Position numbers and translations under genes: made by a program. 64,000 nucleotides of DNA from Mycolicibacterium psychrotolerans (GTDB taxonomy: Bacteria; Actinomycetota; Actinomycetes; Mycobacteriales; Mycobacteriaceae): positions 3,224,001 to 3,288,000 of the forward strand of contig NZ_AP022574.1 in NCBI RefSeq assembly GCF_010729305.1, given 5' to 3'. The notes beneath the pieces were generated by a model. That model saw nothing but the letters and a program-made list of their open reading frames with translations. It was not told the DNA's origin and searched no databases. Position 1 is the first letter of the stretch. Every line of letters starts with the position of its first letter. Shown here piece after piece: positions 52,143 through 64,000 of this stretch.

Positions 52143-52730
52143 ATGCCCCGTGAAATCCACGTCTTCCGCACTCCCGACCGCTTCGTGGCCGGGACGGTCG
52201 GTCAACCGGGGAATCGGACGTTCTACCTGCAGGCCGTGCACGACACCCGGGTCGTGTCGGTGGTGCTGGAGAAGCAGCAGGTCGCCGTTCTCGCCGAGCG
52301 GATCGCGGCGCTGCTGCTGGAGATCAACCGGCGCTTCGGGACACCGATCCCGCCGGACACGGGTGAGGTCGAGGACCTGAGCCCGTTGGTGACGCCGGTC
52401 GACGCGGAATTCCGGGTCGGCACGATGGGACTCGGATGGGACTCGGAGGCCCAGACGGTCGTGGTGGAGTTGCTCGCCGTGTCGGACACCGAGTTCGACG
52501 CGTCAGTGGTACTCGACGACGCGGAGGAGGGTCCCGACGCGGTACGGGTGTTCCTCACCCCCGAGTCGGCGCGCGAGTTCGCGACGCGGTCGAATCGGGT
52601 GATCTCGGCGGGACGGCCGCCGTGCCCGCTGTGTGACGAGCCGCTCGATCCCGAGGGCCACATCTGCGTCCGCACCAACGGTTACCGGCGCGGCGCGCTG
52701 GGCGGGTCCGACGATGTCGACGACGTCTGA
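52143..52730 (+). CDS. DUF3090 family protein
   Basis: A 195-residue protein beginning REIHVFRTPDRFVAGTVGQPGNRTFYLQA, the DUF3090 signature, with a C-terminal zinc-binding-like CPLCDEPLDPEGHICVR. It always accompanies the phosphatase and SCO1664 proteins next to mshC. The ATG at 52143 is clear. The final 17 bases overlap the next gene. Molecular role unknown; the cluster suggests a link to mycothiol or cell-wall metabolism. Confidence 0.92.
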   Translation: MPREIHVFRTPDRFVAGTVGQPGNRTFYLQAVHDTRVVSVVLEKQQVAVLAERIAALLLEINRRFGTPIPPDTGEVEDLSPLVTPVDAEFRVGTMGLGWDSEAQTVVVELLAVSDTEFDASVVLDDAEEGPDAVRVFLTPESAREFATRSNRVISAGRPPCPLCDEPLDPEGHICVRTNGYRRGALGGSDDVDDV

Positions 52731-53523
52731 GGTCCTCGATCGCGGCGACCTGACCGTCCTGGGACGAATCCGCTCCGCGAGCAATGCGACATTCCTGTGC
52801 GAGTCGACCCTCGGCGAGCAGGTCGTGCACTGCGTCTACAAACCCGTGCGGGGCGAGGCGCCGCTGTGGGACTTTCCCGACGGCACGCTCGCCGGGCGGG
52901 AGCGGGGCTCCTATCTCGTTTCGGCTGCGCTGGGTTGGAACCTGGTGCCTTACACCATCATTCGTGACGGCCCGGCCGGGCCGGGGATGGTGCAGCGCTG
53001 GGTGGACCAACCCAGTGACGACGAAGGCGACGAAACGGCAGCATCCGGGCCCGATCTGATCGACCTGTTGCCCGCCGGAGCGATCCCGCCGGGCTTCCTG
53101 CCCGTCCTGCAGGCCTACGACTATGCCGGCGACGAGGTCACCCTGGTGCACGCCGACGACGATCGGCTGCGCCGCCTCGCGGTGTTCGACATCCTGATCA
53201 ACAACGCCGACCGCAAGGGCGGCCACGTGCTCTCCGGCGTCGACGGACAGGTCTACGGCGTCGACCACGGGGTGACCCTGCATGTCGAGGACAAGCTGCG
53301 CACCGTGCTGTGGGGCTGGGCAGGCAAGCCCGTCGACGACGACACCCTGACCGGCGTCGCGTCGCTCGGCGAGGCGCTCCGCGGCGAGCTGGGAGCCGAG
53401 CTGTGCTGCCACGTCACCCCCCGTGAGGTGGCGGCGCTTCGCGCCAGAGTCGTTGCGCTGCTGCGCGATCCGGTGATGCCCACGCCCGACCGGCGCCGCC
53501 CGATCCCGTGGCCGGCGTTCTGA
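52714..53523 (+). CDS. SCO1664 family protein (PI3/4-kinase-like domain)
   Basis: A 269-residue protein with kinase-like blocks: CVYKPVRGEAPLWDFPDGTLAGRERGSYLVS (nucleotide-binding lysine and loop), LAVFDILINNADRKGGHVLSG (catalytic loop DxxxxNxDR) and VYGVDHGVTLH (metal-binding DH). It matches the SCO1664 family with phosphatidylinositol 3/4-kinase-like fold. Overlaps the DUF3090 gene by 17 bases. A substrate has not been assigned to the family as far as I know. Confidence 0.9.
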   Translation: MSTTSEVLDRGDLTVLGRIRSASNATFLCESTLGEQVVHCVYKPVRGEAPLWDFPDGTLAGRERGSYLVSAALGWNLVPYTIIRDGPAGPGMVQRWVDQPSDDEGDETAASGPDLIDLLPAGAIPPGFLPVLQAYDYAGDEVTLVHADDDRLRRLAVFDILINNADRKGGHVLSGVDGQVYGVDHGVTLHVEDKLRTVLWGWAGKPVDDDTLTGVASLGEALRGELGAELCCHVTPREVAALRARVVALLRDPVMPTPDRRRPIPWPAF

Positions 53524-53540
53524 CGTGATCTACTGACCCG

Positions 53541-54308
53541 GTGACACTCACCGACGCAGCGCTGGCCGCCACCGTGGCCGCCGAGGCCGGTGACCTGCTG
53601 CTGTCCATGCGGGAGCAGATCGGGTTTTACGACCCCTACGACCTGGGCGATGCCGGCGACATGCGGGCCAACACGCTGATCCTCGACCGCCTGCACCGGC
53701 ATCGGCCCCAGGACGCCGTGCTGTCCGAGGAGGCCGCCGACGACGTCTCGCGCGTCCACGCCGACCGGGTCTGGATCGTCGACCCCGTCGACGGCACCTA
53801 CGAATACTCGATGCCCGGGCGGGCCGACTGGGCCGTGCACATCGCGCTCTGGCAACGCGACGGTTCGGCCGGGGGAGCGATCACCGACGCCGCCGTCGCG
53901 CTGCCGGCCCGCGGCGAGGTCTACCGCACCGACACCGTGACAGCTCCGCCGCCGCGCACCGACGGGCCGATCCGGATCACCGCCAGCGCCAGCCGGCCGC
54001 CCGCCGTGCTGTGGCGGATGCGCGAGGAGCTCGACATCCAACTGGTGCGCATCGGCTCGGCCGGCGCCAAGGCGATGGCCGTGGTGCGCGGCGACGTGGA
54101 CGCCTACGTGCACGCCGGCGGCCAGTGGGAATGGGATTCGGCCGCGCCCGCCGGGGTGCTGTGGGCAGCGGGCCTGCACGCGACGCGCCTCGACGGCAGC
54201 CCGCTGGTGTACAACCGCCGCGACCCCTATCTGCCCGACCTGCTGATGTGCCGGCCCGAGGTGGCCGACACGCTGCTCGAGGTGATCTGGTCGACCTATC
54301 GGCGCTGA
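53541..54308 (+). CDS. cysQ: 3'(2'),5'-bisphosphate nucleotidase CysQ
   Basis: A 255-residue inositol-monophosphatase-fold protein. The metal sites are seen in [22 protein letters not shown] and [16 protein letters not shown]. In mycobacteria CysQ removes 3'-phosphoadenosine 5'-phosphate from sulfate assimilation and also acts on inositol phosphate and fructose bisphosphate. GTG start at 53541. Location next to mshC is conserved. Confidence 0.92.
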   Translation: MTLTDAALAATVAAEAGDLLLSMREQIGFYDPYDLGDAGDMRANTLILDRLHRHRPQDAVLSEEAADDVSRVHADRVWIVDPVDGTYEYSMPGRADWAVHIALWQRDGSAGGAITDAAVALPARGEVYRTDTVTAPPPRTDGPIRITASASRPPAVLWRMREELDIQLVRIGSAGAKAMAVVRGDVDAYVHAGGQWEWDSAAPAGVLWAAGLHATRLDGSPLVYNRRDPYLPDLLMCRPEVADTLLEVIWSTYRR

Positions 54309-54398
54309 CGGCTGGCGCGATCGGGAACGACCGGGAACGAAACGGGAATGAAACAGCCCTCGGCGTTGTCGCAGAGGCTGATGTCTAGAGTCGAAGCC

Positions 54399-55637
54399 AT
54401 GCAATCGTGGTCCGCGCCGAGCGTGCCGGTGCTCGCTGGTCGGGGTCCGCAACTGCGGCTCTACGACAGCGCCGACCGCCAGGTCCGGCCGGTGAGTGCC
54501 GGCTCCACCGCGACCATGTACGTCTGCGGGATCACCCCGTACGACGCCACCCACCTGGGGCACGCCGCGACGTATCTCACCTTCGACCTGGTGGCCCGGG
54601 TGTGGCTGGACGCCGGTCACGACGTGCACTACGTGCAGAACATCACCGACGTCGACGATCCGCTGTTCGAACGCGCAGAGCGGGACGGCATCGACTGGCG
54701 CGAGCTCGCCGACCGGGAGACCGATCTGTTCCGTGAGGACATGGCCGCGCTGCGGGTCGTGCCGCCGCGCGACTACGTGGCGGCCACCGAGGCCATCGCC
54801 GAGGTCATCGAGGTGGTGGAGAAGCTGCTGGCCTCAGGCGCGGCCTACGTCGTCGACGATCAGCAGTACCCCGACGTCTACTTCCGCGCCGACGCGACCC
54901 TGCAGTTCGGCTACGAGTCCGGCTACGACCGCGACACCATGCTCGCCCTGTTCGCCGAGCGCGGCGGCGATCCGGACCGGCAGGGCAAGACCGACCCGCT
55001 CGACGCCCTGCTGTGGCGCTCCCAACGTCCCGGCGAGCCGAGCTGGCCGTCGCCGTTCGGTCCGGGCCGGCCCGGCTGGCACGTCGAATGCGCGGCGATC
55101 GCGCTGAGCCGCATCGGCACCGGCCTGGACATCCAGGGCGGCGGCAGCGACCTGATCTTCCCTCATCACGAGTTCTCCGCCGCCCATGCCGAATGTGTCT
55201 CGGGGGAGCGGCGTTTCGCGCGTCACTACGTGCACGCCGGCATGATCGGCTGGGACGGGCACAAGATGAGCAAGAGCCGCGGGAACCTGGTGCTGGTGTC
55301 GCAGCTGCGCCGCGACGGCGTGGATCCGGCGGCGATCCGGCTGGGACTGTTCGCGGGCCACTACCGCGAGGACCGGTTCTGGAGCCTGGCGGTGCTCGAG
55401 CAGGCCCAGCAGCGTCTGCACCGGTGGCGCAGCGCGACCTCGCTGGACGGCGCGCCGGATGCCGCCGACGTCGTGGCCCGAGTGCGGCGATATCTCGCCG
55501 ACGATCTTGATACCCCCAAAGCGCTTGCGGCGCTGGATGGTTGGGCTACCGATGCATTGTCCTACGGCGGGCACGACGGGACCGCGGGGCAGACCGTCGC
55601 CACGGCGGTCGACGCGCTGCTGGGAGTTCAGCTGTAA
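54399..55637 (+). CDS. mshC: Cysteine ligase of mycothiol synthesis MshC
   Basis: A 412-residue class I CysRS-like ligase: Zn/Cys block [19 protein letters not shown] (HIGH-like), [44 protein letters not shown] and KMSKSRGN. It joins cysteine to GlcN-Ins with ATP in mycothiol biosynthesis. It lacks the C-terminal anticodon-binding extension of CysRS, as expected. The ATG at 54399 gives the usual 412-residue length. Confidence 0.97.
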   Translation: MQSWSAPSVPVLAGRGPQLRLYDSADRQVRPVSAGSTATMYVCGITPYDATHLGHAATYLTFDLVARVWLDAGHDVHYVQNITDVDDPLFERAERDGIDWRELADRETDLFREDMAALRVVPPRDYVAATEAIAEVIEVVEKLLASGAAYVVDDQQYPDVYFRADATLQFGYESGYDRDTMLALFAERGGDPDRQGKTDPLDALLWRSQRPGEPSWPSPFGPGRPGWHVECAAIALSRIGTGLDIQGGGSDLIFPHHEFSAAHAECVSGERRFARHYVHAGMIGWDGHKMSKSRGNLVLVSQLRRDGVDPAAIRLGLFAGHYREDRFWSLAVLEQAQQRLHRWRSATSLDGAPDAADVVARVRRYLADDLDTPKALAALDGWATDALSYGGHDGTAGQTVATAVDALLGVQL

Positions 55638-55665
55638 CACCCCGGCGGTGGAGTAGGTTGCCGCC

Positions 55666-56544
55666 ATGGGATCGGTGGCCGGCAAGACAGTCTTCATCAC
55701 AGGTGGGGCGCGCGGCGTCGGCGCAGAGGTGGCCCGCCGCCTGCACGCCAAGGGCGCCAATCTCGTTCTCACCGACCTCGACGGGGCCGCGCTCACGTCG
55801 CTGGTCGACGAGCTGGGCTCCGGGCGGGTGCACGCCGAGATGGCCGACGTGCGCAGCCTGGCCGCGATGGAGACCGCGGCCGCGAACGCGATGGAGCGGT
55901 TCGGCGGCATCGACGTCGTGATGGCGAACGCCGGCATCGCCTCCTACGGGTCGGTGCTGCAGGTCGACCCGGAAGCGTTCCAGACCCTGATGGACGTCAA
56001 CGTGATGGGGGTGTTCCACACCGTGCGGGCCACCCTGCCCTCGGTGCTCGACCGCCGCGGCTACGTGCTGATCGTGTCGTCGCTGGCCGCGTACGCGGCC
56101 GCACCCGGGCTGGCGCCCTACAACGCGTCCAAGGCCGCCGTCGAGCACTTCGCCAATGCGCTGCGCCTGGAGGTGTCCCACCGCGGCGTCGACGTCGGAT
56201 CGGCACACATGTCCTGGATCGACACGCCGCTGGTGCAGGACGTCAAGGCCGATCTGGCGACGTTCCGGGAGATGCTGACCAAGTTGCCGTTCCCGCTGAA
56301 CAAGACGACGTCGGTGCAGGCCTGCGGACAGGCCTTCGTCGCCGGCATCGAGGGCCGCAAACGACAGATCAACAGTCCTGGCTGGGTGGGCGCCCTGCGA
56401 CTACTCAAACCCCTGCTGTCCACGCCGCTCGGTGAGCGGCCCGTCCGCACGTTCGTGCCCGGCCTGCTCCCGCGGATGGACGCGGAGGTCGCCGCGCTCG
56501 GCCGCTCGATGGGTGCCCGCACCAAGGATCTGGAGACCCGGTGA
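55666..56544 (+). CDS. Short-chain dehydrogenase/reductase
   Basis: A 292-residue SDR with TGGARGVG (cofactor loop TGxxxGxG), DVR, NAGIAS, the catalytic Ser in IVSSLAAY, YNASK (YxxxK) and an extended C-terminus of about 80 residues. The Asp at the end of beta-2 (LTDLD) suggests NAD(H). It overlaps the DUF1254 gene by four bases. Substrate unknown. Confidence 0.93.
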   Translation: MGSVAGKTVFITGGARGVGAEVARRLHAKGANLVLTDLDGAALTSLVDELGSGRVHAEMADVRSLAAMETAAANAMERFGGIDVVMANAGIASYGSVLQVDPEAFQTLMDVNVMGVFHTVRATLPSVLDRRGYVLIVSSLAAYAAAPGLAPYNASKAAVEHFANALRLEVSHRGVDVGSAHMSWIDTPLVQDVKADLATFREMLTKLPFPLNKTTSVQACGQAFVAGIEGRKRQINSPGWVGALRLLKPLLSTPLGERPVRTFVPGLLPRMDAEVAALGRSMGARTKDLETR

Positions 56545-57986
56545 AGATCAGAGTTCTGCTCATGGCGGCCGCGATGATCGTCGTCGCCGGCTGCAGCGGA
56601 CAGGCGAGTGACCAGTCGCAGAGTTCGTCGTCTTCGCCGTCGTCGTCGACGACACCGGCGCCGGTCACCCCCGAGGAGGCCAGGGCCATCGCCAAAGAGG
56701 CTTACATCTACGGCTTCCCGATCGTCGACAACTATCGCGTGCAGTACACCTACTTCGTCGACAAGCAGGACCCGCAGTACAAGGGCGGCTGGAACCAGGT
56801 GCACAGCACTGCCCGGGTGTTCACCCCCGAGGACACCACGGTCCAGACGCCCAACTCGGACACGCCGTACTCGGCGCTCGGCGCCGACCTGCGCACCGAA
56901 CCGCTGGTGCTGACGGTCCCGCCGATCCAGCAGGACCGGTACTACTCGCTGCAGTTCGTCGACGGCTACACCTCCAACTTCGCCTACGTCGGGAGCCGCA
57001 CCACCGGCAACGGCGGCGGCAAGTACCTGCTGGCCGGCCCGGACTGGAAGGGCGAGAAACCCGCCGGGATCGACGAGGTGATCCGGTCGGACACCGAACT
57101 CGCCATGGTGCTGTACCGCACGCAGCTGTTCGGGCCGTCCGACATCGACGAGGTCAAGAAGATCCAGGCGGGATACCAGGCGGCGCCGCTGTCGGTGTTC
57201 CTCAACCAGCCCTCGCCGGCGCCGGCCCCGCCGATCGATTTCGTGCCGCCGCTGACACCCGACCAGCAGCGCACGTCGCCGCAGTTCTTCGAGATCCTGA
57301 ACTTCGCGCTGCGGTTCGCGCCGACGCTGCCCGAGGAGGCGCAGCTGCGCGAGCGCTTCGCGAAGATCGGTATCGGGCCCGACGGCAACTTCGACGCCGA
57401 GAAGCTCAGCCCCGAGATGCGCACGGCGATCGAGGGCGGCATGGCCGACGCCTGGGCCGAGCTCGACGCGCTGAAGAAGAACGACATCGACACCGGCAAA
57501 GTGGGGTCGGCCCAGTTCTTCGGCACCCGCCAGGACCTCAAGGGCAACTACCTGTACCGGATGGCCGGAGCGGTGTTCGGCATCTACGGCAACACCGCCG
57601 CCGAAGCGCTCTACCCGAGCTTCACCAACGACTCCACCGGCGTCCCGCTGACCGGGGCCAACAACTACACGTTCCGGTTCCCGAAGGGGCAGCTGCCGCC
57701 GGTCAACGCTTTCTGGTCACTGACCGTCTACGAGCTGCCGCAGAGCATGCTGGTGGCCAACCCGATCAACCGCTACCTGATCAACTCGCCGATGCTGCCG
57801 AGCCTGGTCGCCGATCCCGACGGCGGATACACGTTCTACATCCAGAACAGTTCACCGGGGCTGGACCGGGAAGCGAACTGGCTGCCCGCGCCGAAGGGGC
57901 CGTTCTCGCTGGTGCTGCGCCTGTACTGGCCGAAGCCCGACGCACTGAACGGCACATGGAAGCCGCCGCAGCCGCAAAAGGTCTAA
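56541..57986 (+). CDS. DUF1254/DUF1214 lipoprotein
   Basis: A 481-residue exported lipoprotein (signal peptide ending VVAGC at about residue 19). A Ser-rich linker is followed by the DUF1254 domain (EAYIYGFPIVDNYRVQYTYFVD; TVQTPNSDTPYSALGADLRTEPLVLTVP) and a C-terminal DUF1214 domain (NNYTFRFPKGQLPPVNAFWSLTVYELPQ; FYIQNSSPG). Such proteins are common in mycobacteria; biochemical role not established. Coupled to the SDR gene. Confidence 0.93.
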   Translation: MKIRVLLMAAAMIVVAGCSGQASDQSQSSSSSPSSSTTPAPVTPEEARAIAKEAYIYGFPIVDNYRVQYTYFVDKQDPQYKGGWNQVHSTARVFTPEDTTVQTPNSDTPYSALGADLRTEPLVLTVPPIQQDRYYSLQFVDGYTSNFAYVGSRTTGNGGGKYLLAGPDWKGEKPAGIDEVIRSDTELAMVLYRTQLFGPSDIDEVKKIQAGYQAAPLSVFLNQPSPAPAPPIDFVPPLTPDQQRTSPQFFEILNFALRFAPTLPEEAQLRERFAKIGIGPDGNFDAEKLSPEMRTAIEGGMADAWAELDALKKNDIDTGKVGSAQFFGTRQDLKGNYLYRMAGAVFGIYGNTAAEALYPSFTNDSTGVPLTGANNYTFRFPKGQLPPVNAFWSLTVYELPQSMLVANPINRYLINSPMLPSLVADPDGGYTFYIQNSSPGLDREANWLPAPKGPFSLVLRLYWPKPDALNGTWKPPQPQKV

Positions 57987-57996
57987 CCTGGCGCCG

Positions 57997-58989
57997 GTGA
58001 AGCAGGCCGACCTGGTGCTCTCCGGTGGCGGCGTCAAGGGCATCGCCCTGGTCGGCGCCGTCTCGGCACTCGTCGACGCGGGCTATGTGCCGCAGCGCAT
58101 CTCCGGCACGTCCGCAGGCGCCCTGGTCGGCGCGGTGCTCGCGGGTGCCGCGCAGCGCGGCGACCTGACGTCGCGACAGCTCGAGGACCTGGCGCTGCGC
58201 ATCGACTACCGCGCCTTCCTCGACCCGGGGCCGATCGAACGGGTGCCGGTGCTGGGCCCGGCGTGGGGAGTGCTCAGCGGCGGCGGCATCTACCGGGGCG
58301 AGGCGTTGCGGCGCTGGGTGGCCGAGCAACTCGCCGGCTTCGGGGTGACGACGTTCGCCGACCTGGCCATCGACGATCCGCAGCTGCCGCCGGAGCAGCG
58401 CTACCGGCTGGTGGTGACGGTCGCCGACGTCACCCGCGGCGAGCTGGTCCGGCTGCCGTGGGACTACGAGCGCGTCTACGGCCTCGACCCCGACGAACAG
58501 AACGTCGCCGACGCGGTCCGCGCGTCGACCGCGATCCCGTTCTTCTTCCATCCCGAGACGCTGACCAGCGCCGACGGCACCACCTCCACGCTCGTCGACG
58601 GCGGGCTGCTGTCCAACTTCCCGATCGACTCGCTGGACCGCACCGACGGGGCGAAGCCTCGCTGGCCGACGTTCGGCGTGACGCTGCTGCCCACGCTGCC
58701 GGCCGAGTCCGACCAGGTGATCCCGGCGCTGCGGCCGCTGCATCTGCTCGGCTCCCCGACGCTGCTCGAGCAGGTGCTGACCACGATCCTGGTCGGGCGG
58801 GACCAGGCCTACCTGAACCAGCCGTGGGTCAGCGTCCGCACGATCCGGATCGACACCCGCGAGGTCGGGGTCCTCGACTTCGGCCTCACCGTCGCCGAGA
58901 AACGCACCCTCTACCTCAAGGGTCTGCGGGCGGGGGAGGACTTCCTGACCACGTGGGACTGGGCGGACTACGTCGACCGGTACCGGTGA
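57997..58989 (+). CDS. Patatin-like phospholipase
   Basis: A 330-residue patatin. The oxyanion motif GGGVKG, the nucleophile GTSAG and the catalytic Asp in VDGGLLSNFPIDS form the Ser-Asp dyad. The GTG at 57997 begins 10 bases after the previous stop. It would hydrolyse acyl esters of membrane or storage lipids. No signal peptide. Confidence 0.93.
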   Translation: MKQADLVLSGGGVKGIALVGAVSALVDAGYVPQRISGTSAGALVGAVLAGAAQRGDLTSRQLEDLALRIDYRAFLDPGPIERVPVLGPAWGVLSGGGIYRGEALRRWVAEQLAGFGVTTFADLAIDDPQLPPEQRYRLVVTVADVTRGELVRLPWDYERVYGLDPDEQNVADAVRASTAIPFFFHPETLTSADGTTSTLVDGGLLSNFPIDSLDRTDGAKPRWPTFGVTLLPTLPAESDQVIPALRPLHLLGSPTLLEQVLTTILVGRDQAYLNQPWVSVRTIRIDTREVGVLDFGLTVAEKRTLYLKGLRAGEDFLTTWDWADYVDRYR

Positions 58990-58999
58990 AGGCGCGCAG

Positions 59000-59878
59000 C
59001 TACCGCCCGCGCCTGCGCAGGTAGCGCTCGAACTCGGCCGCCAGCGCGTCGCCGTCGATCTTGCCCAGCGCCTCGTTCATGTCGACCTCCGCGTCGCCGC
59101 GCTCCTCGAGCGACTGCACGTACTCGGCGATCTCGTCGTCCTCTGAGGTCATCTCGGTGACCGCCTGCTCCCACTCCTCGGCCTGGGCCGGCAGATCGGC
59201 CAGCGGCACCTCGATGTCGAGAACGTCCTCGACGCGGCGCAGCAGTGCGACGGTCGCCTTGGGGTTCGGCGGCTGCGACACGTAGTGCGGTACGGCGGCC
59301 CAGAACGTCACCGCGGGGATGCCCGCCTGCACACAGGCGTCCTGGAACACGCCCGCAATGCCGGTCGGCCCCTCGTACCGGGTCTCCTCGAGGCCGAACG
59401 TCTTGGCCGAATCCGGCGAGTAGGCCGCTCCCGACACCGGCACCGGGCGCGTGTGCGGCGTGTCGGCCAGCAGCGCGCCCAGGATCACCACGGTCTGCAC
59501 GTTGAGCTTGTCGGCGATGGCCAGCAGTTCCGCGCAGAAGGTCCGCCACCGCATGTTGGGCTCCACGCCGTGCATCAGCACGATGTCACGGTCGGCGCCC
59601 GGCGGGCGGCAGTGCGAGATCCGCATCGACGGCCACACCAACTCCCGGGTCACCCCGTCCACCTGGCGGATCACCGGGCGGTTGACCTGATAGTCGTAGT
59701 AGGCCTCGTCGTCGATCTCGACGATCGTCTCCGCCTCCCAGATGGCATCCAGATGCTCCAGGGCATCGCTGGCCGCGTCTCCGGCGTCGTTCCAGCCCTC
59801 GAACGCGGCGACGACGATGGTGTCGCGCAGGTCAGGGAGGTCGGGTCGCTTCGGACCGCCGAAATCCGAGGGGGTCAC
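59000..59878 (-). CDS. PAC2 family protein
   Basis: A 292-residue protein of the PAC2 (proteasome assembly chaperone-like) family: DTIVVAAFEGWNDAGDAASDALEHL at the N-terminus, VVILGALLADTPHTRPVPVSGAAYS and FWAAVPHYVSQPPNPKATVALLRRVEDVL. Common in actinobacteria, where partnership with the proteasome has been proposed but not shown. The GTG at 59878 is used; upstream residues are unlikely coding. Convergent with the patatin gene. Confidence 0.9.
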   Translation of the reverse strand: MTPSDFGGPKRPDLPDLRDTIVVAAFEGWNDAGDAASDALEHLDAIWEAETIVEIDDEAYYDYQVNRPVIRQVDGVTRELVWPSMRISHCRPPGADRDIVLMHGVEPNMRWRTFCAELLAIADKLNVQTVVILGALLADTPHTRPVPVSGAAYSPDSAKTFGLEETRYEGPTGIAGVFQDACVQAGIPAVTFWAAVPHYVSQPPNPKATVALLRRVEDVLDIEVPLADLPAQAEEWEQAVTEMTSEDDEIAEYVQSLEERGDAEVDMNEALGKIDGDALAAEFERYLRRRGR

Positions 59879-60098
59879 CAATCCAGCGTAAGCCCTGCGT
59901 GGGTCAGATGACGGGCATCGACCCGCGCCCCGGCGCGCGGTCGGCGAAATAGCCCCAGCGGGCTCCTGGTTACCCTTGGAGACGGCGACTGGGCCGACAC
60001 CGTCGAGTGGGCCGGCGCGCACGACGCCGTGAACGCCGAGCGGGGGTGTCGGTGCCGGTCGCAGCGACGAGGTGGGCGTCCAGACGTCGATCGGGAGA

Positions 60099-60190
60099 CG
60101 ACGTTAGACTTTTCTCCGTCGAGAGGCGTTGCAACGGGTTCCGGTGATGAGCCGGTATCCGCCACGCTCGGCAGAGTCAAGGACGCCTTC
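60099..60190 (+). promoter_or_regulatory. Leader of metH with cobalamin-riboswitch-like segments (tentative)
   Basis: The leader contains, in order, GAGAGG, GGTTCCGGTGATGAGCCGG, TCCGCCACG and GAGTCAAGGACGCC. These resemble the conserved pieces of cobalamin riboswitches (GGTG..A..CC, CCGCCACTG, AGYCAGGAxACC). The middle spacing is shorter than usual and there is no clear full B12 box. A cobalamin leader before metH, a B12-using gene, would also be unusual. Pattern only. Confidence 0.25.
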
Positions 60191-60209
60191 CGTAATGGAA
60201 GGAACGCTT

Positions 60210-63959
<3,750 letters not shown>

Positions 63960-63969
63960 GCCGCGCGCG

Positions 63970-64000
63970 TCAGTCCCGGTAGACGACGACGTTGTCGGTG
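63970..64000 (-). CDS. C-terminal end of a further minus-strand gene
   Basis: The last residues (...TDNVVVYRD, then TGA at 63972-63970) read as a reasonable protein end facing metH convergently. Too short to identify. Confidence 0.35.
   Translation of the reverse strand, partial: TDNVVVYRD

Overview
The window is chromosomal DNA from a GC-rich, rapid-growing type Mycobacterium (Mycolicibacterium). The evidence is mycothiol biosynthesis (mshC), mycobacterial-type nitrate assimilation, SCO1664/DUF3090 proteins, 13E12 (DUF222/HNH) and DUF2510 proteins, a mycobacterial LexA box and phage-type WhiB proteins. All assignments come from reading the sequence and recalling protein families; no database search was run.

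Bases 1-17.7 kb are ordinary chromosome: a MerR regulator with a glutamine amidotransferase, a cytochrome P450, a CBS protein, a CitA/DcuS-type two-component system divergent from a tctCBA tricarboxylate transporter with a universal stress protein, and an assimilatory nitrate cluster. The nitrate cluster has nirD, a frameshifted nirB and a small conserved gene on the minus strand, divergent from narK and a 1316-residue nitrate reductase/flavoprotein fusion.

Bases 17.7-36.9 kb are one 13E12/DUF222 gene broken twice. A 16.4-kb serine-integrase element (18612-34979) sits inside it. The element carries a primase-helicase and a few phage genes, then about 10 kb of cargo rich in small exported proteins and lipoproteins, with no capsid or tail genes. 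An IS3-family element (35344-36653) splits the remaining 3' part. The host gene has a LexA/SOS box at its start, and the integrase lies directly downstream in the same direction.

Bases 37.06-45.71 kb are a second, unrelated element of 8.6 kb at the 3' end of tRNA-Leu(GAG), bounded by a 27-bp direct repeat. It has a tyrosine integrase and a repressor facing one way. Facing the other way it has a Xis-like protein, a replication-type protein, a cluster of eight GTGCAC motifs, small zinc-finger and WhiB proteins, a probable scaffold, a HK97-type capsid, a probable head-completion protein and an unknown cargo protein. I see no terminase, portal, tail or lysis genes. It looks like a small capsid-encoding phage satellite and is the most interesting object here.

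Bases 45.85-64 kb return to core chromosome: an M20 peptidase, a PEBP protein, pyrD, a lipoprotein, uppP, the phosphatase/DUF3090/SCO1664/cysQ/mshC cluster, an SDR, a DUF1254 lipoprotein, a patatin, a PAC2 protein and cobalamin-dependent methionine synthase (metH).
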